NCBI RefSeq assembly: GCF_002067135.1
Contig: NZ_CP020105.1
Coordinates: forward strand, 5,530,001-5,594,000
DNA length: 64,000 bases
Source: Spirosoma rigui
Lineage (GTDB): Bacteria > Bacteroidota > Bacteroidia > Cytophagales > Spirosomataceae
Reading direction: 5' to 3'
The position numbers and the translations under genes are program-made. Each line of letters opens with the position of its first letter. Within the stretch, counting starts at the first letter, position 1. Shown here piece after piece: positions 8,392 to 16,478 of this stretch. Below the pieces are notes generated by a model that saw nothing but the letters and a program-made list of their open reading frames with translations, was not told the origin of the DNA and ran no database searches.

Positions 8392-9768
8392 ATGCAAACC
8401 GAAAAAATTCAGAAACCGACGCAGGTAGCTCGTCCTAAACTGAGTTTCTGGCAGATATGGAATATGAGTTTCGGATTTTTCGGAATTCAGTATGGTTTTG
8501 GACTCCAGCAGGCCAACATGAGTCCGATCTTCCGGTATTTGAATGCCAACGAATCCGAGATTCCGGCGCTCTGGCTGGCCGGTCCGGTAACGGGCCTTTT
8601 GATTCAACCCATCATCGGTGCCATGAGTGACCGTACCTGGTCGCCACGCTGGGGTCGCCGTAAGCCCTATTTCCTGATCGGGGCTATTATTGGCAGTATC
8701 GCGCTGGTGCTGATGCCCAACTCCTCTACCCTCTGGATGGCGGCCAGCCTGATGTGGATGCTCGATGCCGGACTGAACGCATCGATGGAACCATTCCGGG
8801 CTTTTATCGGCGATAAGCTGCCCGTTGAACAACGTACCGTCGGCTTCGCTATGCAGAGCTTCTTCGTGGGTTTCGGACAGACACTGGCGAACCTGATGCC
8901 CCGCATTCTACCCATTTTTGGTCTGACCATGGTCGCCACCGGTAGCAACGCCATTCCTGATATTACCCGCTGGTCTTTTTACATTGGTGCCGTAGCCATT
9001 GTGGCCGCCGTTATCTGGACCATGTACACAACCGACGAATACCCGCCCGATGATATGGCGGCTTTTGAACGGGAAAAGAAGGAGGGCGGCAGTGTCCTGA
9101 AAGCCTTTACGGAAGTATTCCACGCCCTGCGCGACATGCCCAGTACCATGAAACAGCTGTGGTGGGTGAAGTTTTTCACCTGGTATGGTTTACCGCTTAT
9201 GTGGCAATACCTGTCGCTGGCCATTTCACGCCATGCCTTCAATGCACCTACCCCTCAGTCGCCCGGTTTTGAACGGGGCATTGAAGTGGGCAACGACTGT
9301 TTTGCGCTGTTCAACATTGGCTGTTTCGGCATCTCGTTCTTTTTGCCGGCCATCGCCCGGCGGGTTGGCCGGCGTGAGACTCACGCCCTCTTCCTGACCA
9401 TTGGCGGCCTGGGCTTTATATCGATGCTGCTCGGTGAGGATAAAAACATCTTCCTGATCGGGATGGCCATGGTGGGGCTGGCCTGGGGATCGATCCTGTC
9501 AATGCCCTACGTGATGCTGTCGAACTCGGTACCCGGTGAGCGTATGGGTGTGTACATGGGTCTATTCAATGGCTTTATCGTTGTGCCGCAGATCGTGAAC
9601 ATGATCACCATTCCGTTTCTGTACAATACCCTGCTGAAAGGCGACCCCCGCAATGCCCTTGTGCTGAGCGGCATTTGCCTGGTGCTGGCCGCAGCAGCCT
9701 GTTTCCTCGTTAAAGAAACACCCGCCAGCGAAGCGGCTGCTCTACCCATCAATCCCGGCGGAAATTAA
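8392..9768 (+). CDS. MFS sugar transporter (SLC45/GPH-like)
   Basis: A 458-residue inner-membrane carrier with 12 predicted hydrophobic segments. The segment SDRTWSPRWGRRKPYFLIGA between helices 2 and 3 (about residues 83-102) matches the RxGRRxP loop of the sucrose/maltose SLC45-type carriers. FGIQYGFGLQQANMSPIF in helix 1 is also typical of bacterial alpha-glucoside or sucrose members. A PfkB-type sugar kinase follows on the same strand, consistent with uptake and phosphorylation of a sugar such as fructose or a fructoside. Substrate is inferred from family and neighbour only. Confidence 0.88.
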   Translation: MQTEKIQKPTQVARPKLSFWQIWNMSFGFFGIQYGFGLQQANMSPIFRYLNANESEIPALWLAGPVTGLLIQPIIGAMSDRTWSPRWGRRKPYFLIGAIIGSIALVLMPNSSTLWMAASLMWMLDAGLNASMEPFRAFIGDKLPVEQRTVGFAMQSFFVGFGQTLANLMPRILPIFGLTMVATGSNAIPDITRWSFYIGAVAIVAAVIWTMYTTDEYPPDDMAAFEREKKEGGSVLKAFTEVFHALRDMPSTMKQLWWVKFFTWYGLPLMWQYLSLAISRHAFNAPTPQSPGFERGIEVGNDCFALFNIGCFGISFFLPAIARRVGRRETHALFLTIGGLGFISMLLGEDKNIFLIGMAMVGLAWGSILSMPYVMLSNSVPGERMGVYMGLFNGFIVVPQIVNMITIPFLYNTLLKGDPRNALVLSGICLVLAAAACFLVKETPASEAAALPINPGGN

Positions 9769-9787
9769 TTACTTTTGATTCCGTGTT

Positions 9788-9892
9788 GAAACCCTGCCCG
9801 TAGTCTGAAAGACTCTGGTACTGGTTGAACCAAGCCAACTGGCCTGACTAGTCAACCACTACGAGAAGTACTCAGCCAATGGACAGGGTTTC
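9788..9892 (+). other. Structured spacer between sugar carrier and kinase
   Basis: GAAACCCTG (9788-9796) and CAGGGTTTC (9884-9892) form a perfect 9-base closing stem around about 87 bases. Inside are AGTCT/AGACT (9802-9814), TGGTT/AACCA (9822-9832), the palindrome TGACTAGTCA (9845-9854) and GTACT/AGTAC (9818-9822 with 9867-9871). This could fold as a branched RNA. It may be an attenuator, an RNA-stability element or a terminator. There is no clear T-run after it. Confidence 0.5.
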
Positions 9893-9919
9893 TGATAACC
9901 GGTCTATTATCAACCTACC

Positions 9920-10855
9920 ATGACGTCAACTACCCGCCCGTACGCCCTCCTATCGGTTGGCGAATTATTAGCCGATTTTATTGGGCATCACGTTTCATCC
10001 AGCCTGTTCGATGCACCCGACTTTCGCCGGTACCAGGGTGGTAGTCCCGCAAATATGGCGGCAAACATGGCACGACTCGGCTGTTCTACCGCCCTTGTTG
10101 CCAGCGTAGGCAACGATAACATTGGCCGCTACCTGGTTCAGCAGGTTTCCGAGGCCGGTGTCGATACCCAGCATATCGTTACCGATCCCCTCGCGCCAAC
10201 CAGTATCGTCATCGTCTCACGGACATCCGGCACGCCCGATTTCATTGCCTACCGTACGGCCGACTGTCAGATCAAAACCAGCCAACTGCCGGATTCGCTG
10301 CTGGCGCAGGCTACTATTTTCCACACGACCTGCTTTGCCCTGAGTCGCCAGCCCGCGCAAAGCACTATTGTCGATGCGGCCCGGCGGGCGCAGGCGGCTG
10401 GCTGTCAGGTTAGTATCGACGCGAACTACGCTCCCAGTATCTGGCCTGACCGAAACTACGCCCGGCGCATCATCAGTGATTACTGCTCGGCCGGTGCGTT
10501 CGTAAAGATCAGCGAAGACGATGCCGCCCGGATTTACGGTTCGCCACAACCCATTGAAAAAATACTGACTGATTTTCACGCTATGGGGGCGTCACTCATT
10601 TGCCTAACCCTCGGTGCCGAAGGTAGTCTGGTGTCGTACGAGAATGGCAACAGGCAGGTTCGGATACCAGGCCAGAAGCTCGATGTTATTGACGCTACCG
10701 GTGCAGGCGATGCATACTGGGCAGGCTTTCTAACAGCCTACATTGATGGCCATGCCCCCGAGCAATGCGCCCGCTCGGGGGCGGCTCTGGCCCGCATGAA
10801 ACTCACACGGCTGGGGCCATTACCCGCTAAAGTGGACCGCCAGTCTATTTATTAA
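9920..10855 (+). CDS. PfkB-family sugar kinase (fructokinase-like)
   Basis: A 311-residue ribokinase-fold enzyme that phosphorylates a sugar with ATP. GGSPANMAANMARLG (residues 40-54) is the N-terminal PfkB signature. DATGAGDAYWAGF (258-270) is the C-terminal signature with the catalytic base D264. SIDANYAPSIWP (165-176) is typical of fructokinases. It follows the MFS carrier by 151 bases on the same strand, separated by a structured spacer. Fructose is the most likely substrate given SLC45-like transport next door, but 2-keto-3-deoxygluconate or another sugar is possible. Confidence 0.9.
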   Translation: MTSTTRPYALLSVGELLADFIGHHVSSSLFDAPDFRRYQGGSPANMAANMARLGCSTALVASVGNDNIGRYLVQQVSEAGVDTQHIVTDPLAPTSIVIVSRTSGTPDFIAYRTADCQIKTSQLPDSLLAQATIFHTTCFALSRQPAQSTIVDAARRAQAAGCQVSIDANYAPSIWPDRNYARRIISDYCSAGAFVKISEDDAARIYGSPQPIEKILTDFHAMGASLICLTLGAEGSLVSYENGNRQVRIPGQKLDVIDATGAGDAYWAGFLTAYIDGHAPEQCARSGAALARMKLTRLGPLPAKVDRQSIY

Positions 10856-10928
10856 GTAAGCGGTAGGTAGAGCACAAAAATCATACCGTAAGTAAATAAA
10901 AAAAAACTAAGAGTTTACGTGTGTGGCT

Positions 10929-10946
10929 TTAAGTATTTTTACTTAA
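10929..10946 (+). promoter_or_regulatory. Perfect TTAAGTA palindrome upstream of the subtilase gene
   Basis: TTAAGTA-TTTT-TACTTAA forms a perfect hairpin or operator 37 bases before the ATG. Further partial TTAAGT copies follow (catTAAGTAttc and caCTTAA). Position and symmetry suggest a regulator site; no regulator can be named. Confidence 0.4.
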
Positions 10947-10982
10947 CATTAAGTATTCAAATCACTTAACTACAAAAGTCAC

Positions 10983-12371
10983 ATGAATAGTAAGTACATG
11001 AATTTGTCCGTTAAAGCTTCATCAATTGTTCTTATGGCCGGATTGGCACTGGCAAGTTGCCAGCCGTACGATCCGGCAACACCACAATTGTCAAACCAGT
11101 CGAGTGCCAATGCCCGATTGAGTGCCGGCAAAGACTACGTAGATGGGGAATTGCTCGTGCAATTCAAAGAAGGTGTTTCGGACGAAACCAGACAAAAAGC
11201 GTTTGATAAAGTAAAAGGAATCCCCGCCGAAAAGATTCTTACCAAAGCCATGGAGCGGGCGGGTAAACGAGATGGTGTGCTGGTGCTGAAAGTGAACAAA
11301 AATGTCCTCGAAGCCATCGCCGATCTGGAAAGTGCGGAAGGTGTGGAGTTTGCGGAGCCCAACTTCATTTATACCCACGCAGCTACATCGAACGACCCAT
11401 CTTTCACGAATGGGTCGCTTTGGGGTATGGACGCCAGAAACGCCTTTGGCAGTCAGGCATCTACAGCCTGGGCAGCGGGTAAAACAGGCTCAAGCACAGT
11501 TTACGTGGGTATCATTGATGAAGGGTACATGTATACGCATGAGGACCTGGCGGCTAATGCCGGCACCAATCCCGGTGAAACTGCCGGCAACAACAAAGAT
11601 GACGACGGCAATGGCTACATTGATGATGTCTACGGCTGGGACTTCGCCAATAACAATAACTCCGTTTTCGATGGGGTGAATGACGACCACGGTACGCACG
11701 TAGCGGGTACGATTGGTGGCGTGGGCGGCAATGGGAAAGGCGTGGCCGGCGTTAACTGGTCCGTAAAAATGCTGTCGGCTAAATTTCTCGGTCAAAACGG
11801 GGGTACTACCGCCAATGCCATCAAAGCCGTGGACTATATTACGGATTTGAAGACAAGACATAATCTGACGATTCCTGCCACCAATAACTCCTGGGGCGGA
11901 GGAGGCTTTTCGCAGGGTCTGCAGGATGCTATTACCCGGGCAGGCAATGCGGGGATTCTGTTCGTTGCCGCAGCAGGTAACGATGGCCTGAACACCGAAA
12001 CCAGCACGAGTTACCCATCGGGTTACCCCAACGACAACATCATTGCCGTTGCCTCCATAACCAGTACCGGCGCACTGTCCAGCTTCTCCAACTATGCGTC
12101 GACAAAAGTGGATCTGGGCGCCCCCGGCTCCACTATTTATTCGACCTTACCGGTTACCTCGAAGGGGAAAGTTGTGTCGGGCTACGGGTCGTACAGCGGC
12201 ACCTCGATGGCAACCCCGCACGTATCCGGCGCCGTGGCTCTATATGCCTCAACCCATGCCGGAGCGAGTGCCTCAGCTATAAAGACAGCCATTATAAACA
12301 GTGTCGTACCAACGTCCTCTCTGGCGGGCAAATGTTCGTCCGGTGGTCGATTAAACGTGAGTGGTTTCTAA
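10983..12371 (+). CDS. Subtilisin-family (S8) serine peptidase lipoprotein
   Basis: A 462-residue secreted protease. The signal ends at the lipobox LASC with C26, so it is likely anchored to a membrane. Residues about 50-130 look like an S8 propeptide (inhibitor I9/fervidolysin type: DGELLVQFKEGV, then VEFAEPNFIY). The catalytic domain follows, with Asp179 in VGIIDEG, His236 in DDHGTHVAG, oxyanion Asn333 in AAAGNDG and Ser408 in GTSMATPHVSGA. The segment NNKDDDGNGYIDDVYGWD (203-220) resembles a calcium-binding loop. The usual D-[ST]-G is D-E-G here, an uncommon choice beside the catalytic Asp. No C-terminal sorting domain is present. Confidence 0.94.
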   Translation: MNSKYMNLSVKASSIVLMAGLALASCQPYDPATPQLSNQSSANARLSAGKDYVDGELLVQFKEGVSDETRQKAFDKVKGIPAEKILTKAMERAGKRDGVLVLKVNKNVLEAIADLESAEGVEFAEPNFIYTHAATSNDPSFTNGSLWGMDARNAFGSQASTAWAAGKTGSSTVYVGIIDEGYMYTHEDLAANAGTNPGETAGNNKDDDGNGYIDDVYGWDFANNNNSVFDGVNDDHGTHVAGTIGGVGGNGKGVAGVNWSVKMLSAKFLGQNGGTTANAIKAVDYITDLKTRHNLTIPATNNSWGGGGFSQGLQDAITRAGNAGILFVAAAGNDGLNTETSTSYPSGYPNDNIIAVASITSTGALSSFSNYASTKVDLGAPGSTIYSTLPVTSKGKVVSGYGSYSGTSMATPHVSGAVALYASTHAGASASAIKTAIINSVVPTSSLAGKCSSGGRLNVSGF

Positions 12372-12381
12372 GAAAGTATAC

Positions 12382-12437
12382 TTACTCTAAACGCAACAGG
12401 GACAGCTACTTGGCTGTCCCTGTTGCGTTTAGAGTAA
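12382..12437. terminator. Perfect 25-base-pair bidirectional terminator
   Basis: Arms 12382-12406 and 12413-12437 are perfect reverse complements over 25 bases around a 6-base loop. It sits between the convergent subtilase and lipoprotein genes. The stem is far longer than a normal intrinsic terminator. Confidence 0.85.
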
Positions 12438-12444
12438 TGTCCTG

Positions 12445-13068
12445 TTATTTTAACGCGGCCAGTTTGTCCAGGTTGACATCCTCCAGCGCATCTTTTAACT
12501 TGTCCATGGAAACACCGCGGCCTTTAGCAGTTGCAATAAACCGTTTATTCACCAATACGGCTATTTCACCGCTCTTATCGCCATTGTCATACTTCTCATA
12601 GGATTTGTAGTCGCCCATGGTACTGGTTTTTTCGTAACCATCAGCCGTTTCTTTATCCACTTCCATCATCGACCAGGCAGCCAGCCCCATAACCATTGGA
12701 GTGGCGCCCCCGTCAACGAGGGTTAGTTCAATAGTTTCCGTATCGTCAGCATTGGCGTATTTTCCGGTAGCGGTAGATATGGTGAAGCCGGCAGCCCCGT
12801 TTTTTTCTCCCGTGGCTTCCTTCCGGTCCAGCCCATCGGCACTGGTAGGTAATAACTCTTTCAACGACCGAAAGTCAACGGCTTTGGCAGTACCGTTCTT
12901 CTGCATATCCTCAGCCTGGGTAGCCATCTCTTTTAAGGCACCCACCGCCCCCATGGCCGATACGGACGCTTCTTCTTCCTCCTTTTCTTCAACTGTTTTA
13001 CCTCCACAATTCAGCAACAGGGGTGCACAGAAAAGTGCAGACCACACCAGGATATGTTTCGTTTGCAT
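12445..13068 (-). CDS. Putative lipoprotein, transposase-unrelated, unknown function
   Basis: A 207-residue protein starting MQTKHILVWSALFCAPLLLN with the lipobox cysteine at residue 21 (LLLNC-GGK). A very acidic stretch (EEKEEEE, about residues 27-33) follows the anchor. The mature part has TIELTLVDGG, YKSYEKYDNGDKSGEIAVLVNKRFI and a C-terminal helix (MDKLKDALEDVNLDKLAALK). I do not recognise a characterised family. The ATG at 13068 starts the signal peptide; the longer frame to 13116 has no support. It is a single gene convergent with the subtilase. Confidence 0.75.
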   Translation of the reverse strand: MQTKHILVWSALFCAPLLLNCGGKTVEEKEEEEASVSAMGAVGALKEMATQAEDMQKNGTAKAVDFRSLKELLPTSADGLDRKEATGEKNGAAGFTISTATGKYANADDTETIELTLVDGGATPMVMGLAAWSMMEVDKETADGYEKTSTMGDYKSYEKYDNGDKSGEIAVLVNKRFIATAKGRGVSMDKLKDALEDVNLDKLAALK

Positions 13069-13182
13069 GCCAGGCAACGTTTTAGGGTTGAATCTTAGTT
13101 GATCGGCAACGTACACATTACGACCATAGGTTTGTCAATCTTTTGAGCGAACGTTACGGGCAATCCGGCACCACTACGCCAC

Positions 13183-14427
13183 TCAGTTGAATCGATCAGC
13201 CGCAAAAGGGTGTAACGGCAGGCTGGCCGGCCGGCCCGTAACGGCTTCGGCCACCAGCATACCCGTAGCGGGACCCAGGCTAACGCCCATCATACCGTGC
13301 CCCGTTGCAATCGTTACATTGGTCAGGTGCTTGAGCCGCCCGATATACGGTAAGCCATCCGGCGAGCAGGGACGCAGGCCGCGCCAGACCGTTTCGGTAG
13401 CGGGTTGCGCAACGGGCAAATCGGGGTAATAACGGTTGATGGACTGGACGATACCCCGCACCCGGTTAGCATTGACGGAGAGGTCGGTACCGGCAATTTC
13501 GAGTGTTCCGGCCACCCGCACCTGTCCGTTCATGGGCGTAGCCGTGGCGCGGGCTTCGAGCATAATGGCGGGAATCCGGATTGACTGGCCCGGTTCGGGC
13601 AGCATAAAGCTATAGCCTTTGCCACCCTGCAACGGGAGATTCAGCCCTAGCTTACGCATCAGGTCCGGCGACCAGGCTCCGGCAGCCAGTACAATCTCGT
13701 CGAACGAATGCTCTCCCGCTGTCGTCCTGATACTCCGCACGTTACCCGTCTGCACGGCTAAATCAACTACCTGCTGATTTTCCAGCAGCGTAACACCCAT
13801 TCGCCGTAACTGGGCGACCAGCGCGGGTATCAGCTGATTGGGATATATGTGCGCATCGCCGGGATAATACACAGCCCCCCGTACAGTGACCCGCGCATCG
13901 GGTTCGAGGTCCTGCACCTGCTGGCCCGTCAGGAGTTGAGCGTCAATACCTGCCCGGTTAGCAACGTCGGCTTCCTCGGCCATTTCATGCTCGCTTTCGG
14001 CGGTTTGGTACAGCATAAACAGACCACGTTCCTGCCAGCCAAAATCAAATTCGTCGGCCATGGCCAGCTCCTGATACCCTTTCTTGCTGAGCAGACTCAG
14101 GTCGCGCAGGATAGGGATGGCGCGTTCAACATGCCCGGCGGTAGCGTGCCGGTGGAAGAGCCAGCCCCACCGCATCAACTCCCAGTTTAGCCGGGGCTTC
14201 ACGTAAAAGGGACTGTCGGACTGAAACATCCACCGGATGCCCTTGGCAATCATGCCCGGAGCAGCCAGCGGAATAATATGGCTTGGCACAATCATCCCCG
14301 CGTTGCCGTGCGAACAGCTGTCGGCAAACGTACCGTTGTCCAGCACCGTTACGTCGCAGCCAGACCGGCGCAGGTAATAAGCGGAGAATAAGCCACTGAC
14401 GCCCCCGCCAATAATCCCTACTGTCAT
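13183..14427 (-). CDS. FAD-dependent D-amino acid (likely D-hydroxyproline) oxidoreductase
   Basis: A 414-residue DadA/DAO-type flavoprotein. The FAD Rossmann motif is IIGGGVSGLFSAYYLRRSG at residues 4-22, followed by VTVLD. A second FAD segment near the end reads ATGHGMMGVSLGPATGMLVAEAVTGR. The preceding gene is an amino-acid epimerase of the hydroxyproline type and the one before it a DapA-like deaminase. This order matches the pathway trans-4-hydroxy-L-proline to cis-4-hydroxy-D-proline to pyrroline-4-hydroxy-2-carboxylate, so the enzyme most likely oxidises cis-4-hydroxy-D-proline. A general D-amino-acid dehydrogenase is the alternative. It lies 93 bases after the epimerase and is the last gene of the operon. 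Confidence 0.85.
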   Translation of the reverse strand: MTVGIIGGGVSGLFSAYYLRRSGCDVTVLDNGTFADSCSHGNAGMIVPSHIIPLAAPGMIAKGIRWMFQSDSPFYVKPRLNWELMRWGWLFHRHATAGHVERAIPILRDLSLLSKKGYQELAMADEFDFGWQERGLFMLYQTAESEHEMAEEADVANRAGIDAQLLTGQQVQDLEPDARVTVRGAVYYPGDAHIYPNQLIPALVAQLRRMGVTLLENQQVVDLAVQTGNVRSIRTTAGEHSFDEIVLAAGAWSPDLMRKLGLNLPLQGGKGYSFMLPEPGQSIRIPAIMLEARATATPMNGQVRVAGTLEIAGTDLSVNANRVRGIVQSINRYYPDLPVAQPATETVWRGLRPCSPDGLPYIGRLKHLTNVTIATGHGMMGVSLGPATGMLVAEAVTGRPASLPLHPFAADRFN

Positions 14428-14434
14428 GTTTTAA

Positions 14435-14482
14435 ATCAGTTAAGTCAGTTAATCAGTCGGTGAATTAGTGAGTCGGTCAGTG
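14435..14482. repeat. Degenerate CAGTTAATCAGT-type tract
   Basis: The spacer between the oxidoreductase and epimerase genes is built of loose repeats of cagtta, cagtcggt and gaattagtg. A similar-looking tract occurs at 21711-21770. I see no gene in it. Confidence 0.4.
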
Positions 14483-14520
14483 GCTGACGCCTTTCATGTG
14501 GTCTACCAACTGCCCGGCAC

Positions 14521-15519
14521 TTAAATCACCTGGAAGCCGTGTACGTAAGGATCATCTTCATCCAGCAGAATCTGGTTGAACCCATGAATAATGGCCCAGC
14601 CTTCGATACTCGGAATAATGGCCGGTTTCCCGCCCAACTCCGTTTCGGCTTCAACGCGGCCAATGAACTTGGACCCGATGATGCTTTCGTGGATGAACTC
14701 CTCACCCTGTTTCAGCCAGCCTTTGGCGTGCCACTGCGCCAGCCGGGCCGATGTTCCTGTACCACAGGGCGACCGATCAATGGCTTTGTCGCCGTAGAAA
14801 ACCGCGTTCCGGGCCGATGAACTTGGATCAATCGGCGTACCGGTCCAGAGAATATGACTCAGCCCGTTGATGGTTGGGTTTTCGGGGTGCACGAACGTGT
14901 ACTGCTCATTCATGCGCTGCCGCATTGCCCGCGCCCAGGCAATCAGCTGTTCTCCGTTGTAGTGCTGCAATCCCGGAAAATTGGCTTGCACGTCGACAAT
15001 GGCGTAAAAGTTACCCCCGTAGGCTACGTCGACCGTGAGCGTGCCCAGGTCGGGACACTCGACAGTCAATCCCTCAGCCGCCAGGTACGATTTGATGTTG
15101 GTGATCTTGACCGACTTCACTTTCTTACCCTCCTGTCGGTATTCGACCCGCACCAGTCCGGCGGGCACTTCGAGGTTCAGTACGCCCGGCGTTTTGGGTG
15201 TTACCAGTCCCTGTTCAATAGCCACCGTAACGGTGCCAATGGTGCCATGCCCGCACATGGGCAGGCATCCGGAGGTTTCAATGAACAGCACCCCTACATC
15301 ATTGGCCGGGTCGCTTGGCGGGTAAAGAATGCTGCCCGACATCATGTCGTGACCGCGTGGTTCAAACATCAGCCCGGTTCTGATCCAGTCGTACTCGCGC
15401 AGAAAATGCTGACGTTTTTCGCTCATGCTGGCCCCGTGCAGGTACGGAATGCTGCCACCCGTAACAACCCGGACGGGGTTGCCACAGGTGTGCGCATCAA
15501 TGCAGAAAAACGATTTCAT
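14521..15519 (-). CDS. 4-hydroxyproline 2-epimerase / proline racemase family
   Basis: A 332-residue cofactor-independent racemase. Two catalytic cysteines are visible: C89 in MCGHGTIG and C252 in DRSPCGTGTSARL. A threonine in place of the first would mark the trans-3-hydroxyproline dehydratase branch, so the double cysteine supports epimerisation. With a DapA-like deaminase upstream and an FAD oxidase downstream, trans-4-hydroxy-L-proline is the best substrate. The ATG overlaps the deaminase stop in an ATGA arrangement, a sign of translational coupling. Confidence 0.92.
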   Translation of the reverse strand: MKSFFCIDAHTCGNPVRVVTGGSIPYLHGASMSEKRQHFLREYDWIRTGLMFEPRGHDMMSGSILYPPSDPANDVGVLFIETSGCLPMCGHGTIGTVTVAIEQGLVTPKTPGVLNLEVPAGLVRVEYRQEGKKVKSVKITNIKSYLAAEGLTVECPDLGTLTVDVAYGGNFYAIVDVQANFPGLQHYNGEQLIAWARAMRQRMNEQYTFVHPENPTINGLSHILWTGTPIDPSSSARNAVFYGDKAIDRSPCGTGTSARLAQWHAKGWLKQGEEFIHESIIGSKFIGRVEAETELGGKPAIIPSIEGWAIIHGFNQILLDEDDPYVHGFQVI

Positions 15520-16439
15520 AGCTGGCTGACCAGTTCAAATTGCGGTAATTCAGGCCGGTTGGCCAGGCCCTGATTGATAACGGCCAGCACCTGCTCACGT
15601 TCGGCACCTACCAGCGGTAGCCGGGGCGCACGCACATGCTCGGTACCGATGCCCGTAGCCACTTCTGCCAGTTTAATGTATTGAACCAGTTTAGGATGAA
15701 TATCCAATTCCAGCAATGGCAGGAACCAGCGGTAAATGGCCCGTGCTTCGTCAAAACGACCCGCCTTAACGAGGTTATAAATAGCTACCGTTTCCTGCGG
15801 AAAAGCGCAGACCAGTCCCGCTACCCAGCCATCGGCACCCATGACCAGTTCTTCCATCGCCAGCGTATCAACGCCACACAGGATGCTGATCCGATCGCCG
15901 AAGCGGTTCCGAAGGCGCGTCACGTTCGATACGTCGCGGGTAGATTCTTTCACCGCCTGGATGGTAGGCAGTTCAACCAGCTCATCAAACATGGCGAGTG
16001 TTACCTCGATCTTGTAGTCGATGGGGTTGTTATAGAGCATGATGGGCAGGTCGGTAGCCGTCGCAATCGCCTTGAAATACGTACAGGTTTCCCGCTCATC
16101 GGCTTTGTACCGCATGGGAGGCAGCAGCATCAGGCCACCTACACCCAGCCCTACTGCCTGTTTGGCAATGCGGACGGCCTCCCGCGTGGCACCCTCGGCA
16201 ATGTTCAGCACCACCGGCACCCGCCCATCAACGTAGTCAACGGCCGTCCGGACGAGTGTCTCTTTTTCGTCGTTCGACAGCGTACTGGCTTCGCCCAGGG
16301 AGCCCCCCAGAATGATACCGTCGACACCAGCGTCGAGCTGAGCCTGCAGATTGGTCGTGAATGCCGGGAGATCAAGTTCTTCGTCTGCCGTGAATTTGGT
16401 TGTCAGCGCCGGAAAGACGCCCTGCCAGTTGATTGCCAT
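15516..16439 (-). CDS. DapA-superfamily aldolase/deaminase, likely pyrroline-4-hydroxy-2-carboxylate deaminase
   Basis: A 307-residue class I aldolase-fold protein. The GGSLGEASTLS loop (45-55), Tyr136 in MLYNNP and the Schiff-base lysine K164 in QAVKESTRD are all present. In hydroxyproline operons this family member converts pyrroline-4-hydroxy-2-carboxylate into 2-oxoglutarate semialdehyde and ammonia. True dihydrodipicolinate synthase is unlikely given the neighbours. The next step, 2-oxoglutarate semialdehyde dehydrogenase, is not in this cluster. Confidence 0.88.
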   Translation of the reverse strand: MAINWQGVFPALTTKFTADEELDLPAFTTNLQAQLDAGVDGIILGGSLGEASTLSNDEKETLVRTAVDYVDGRVPVVLNIAEGATREAVRIAKQAVGLGVGGLMLLPPMRYKADERETCTYFKAIATATDLPIMLYNNPIDYKIEVTLAMFDELVELPTIQAVKESTRDVSNVTRLRNRFGDRISILCGVDTLAMEELVMGADGWVAGLVCAFPQETVAIYNLVKAGRFDEARAIYRWFLPLLELDIHPKLVQYIKLAEVATGIGTEHVRAPRLPLVGAEREQVLAVINQGLANRPELPQFELVSQL

Positions 16440-16478
16440 AAGGTTGTAGTATGTTTGACGTTTAATTACAAAAAAGCA

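Noticed and set aside
14521-15519. trans-3-hydroxyproline dehydratase
   Set aside because: Both catalytic cysteines are present; the dehydratase branch has Thr at one of these positions.
15516-16439. Dihydrodipicolinate synthase (dapA) for lysine synthesis
   Set aside because: It has the fold and lysine, but sits in a peptide/hydroxyproline operon, which favours the deaminase branch.
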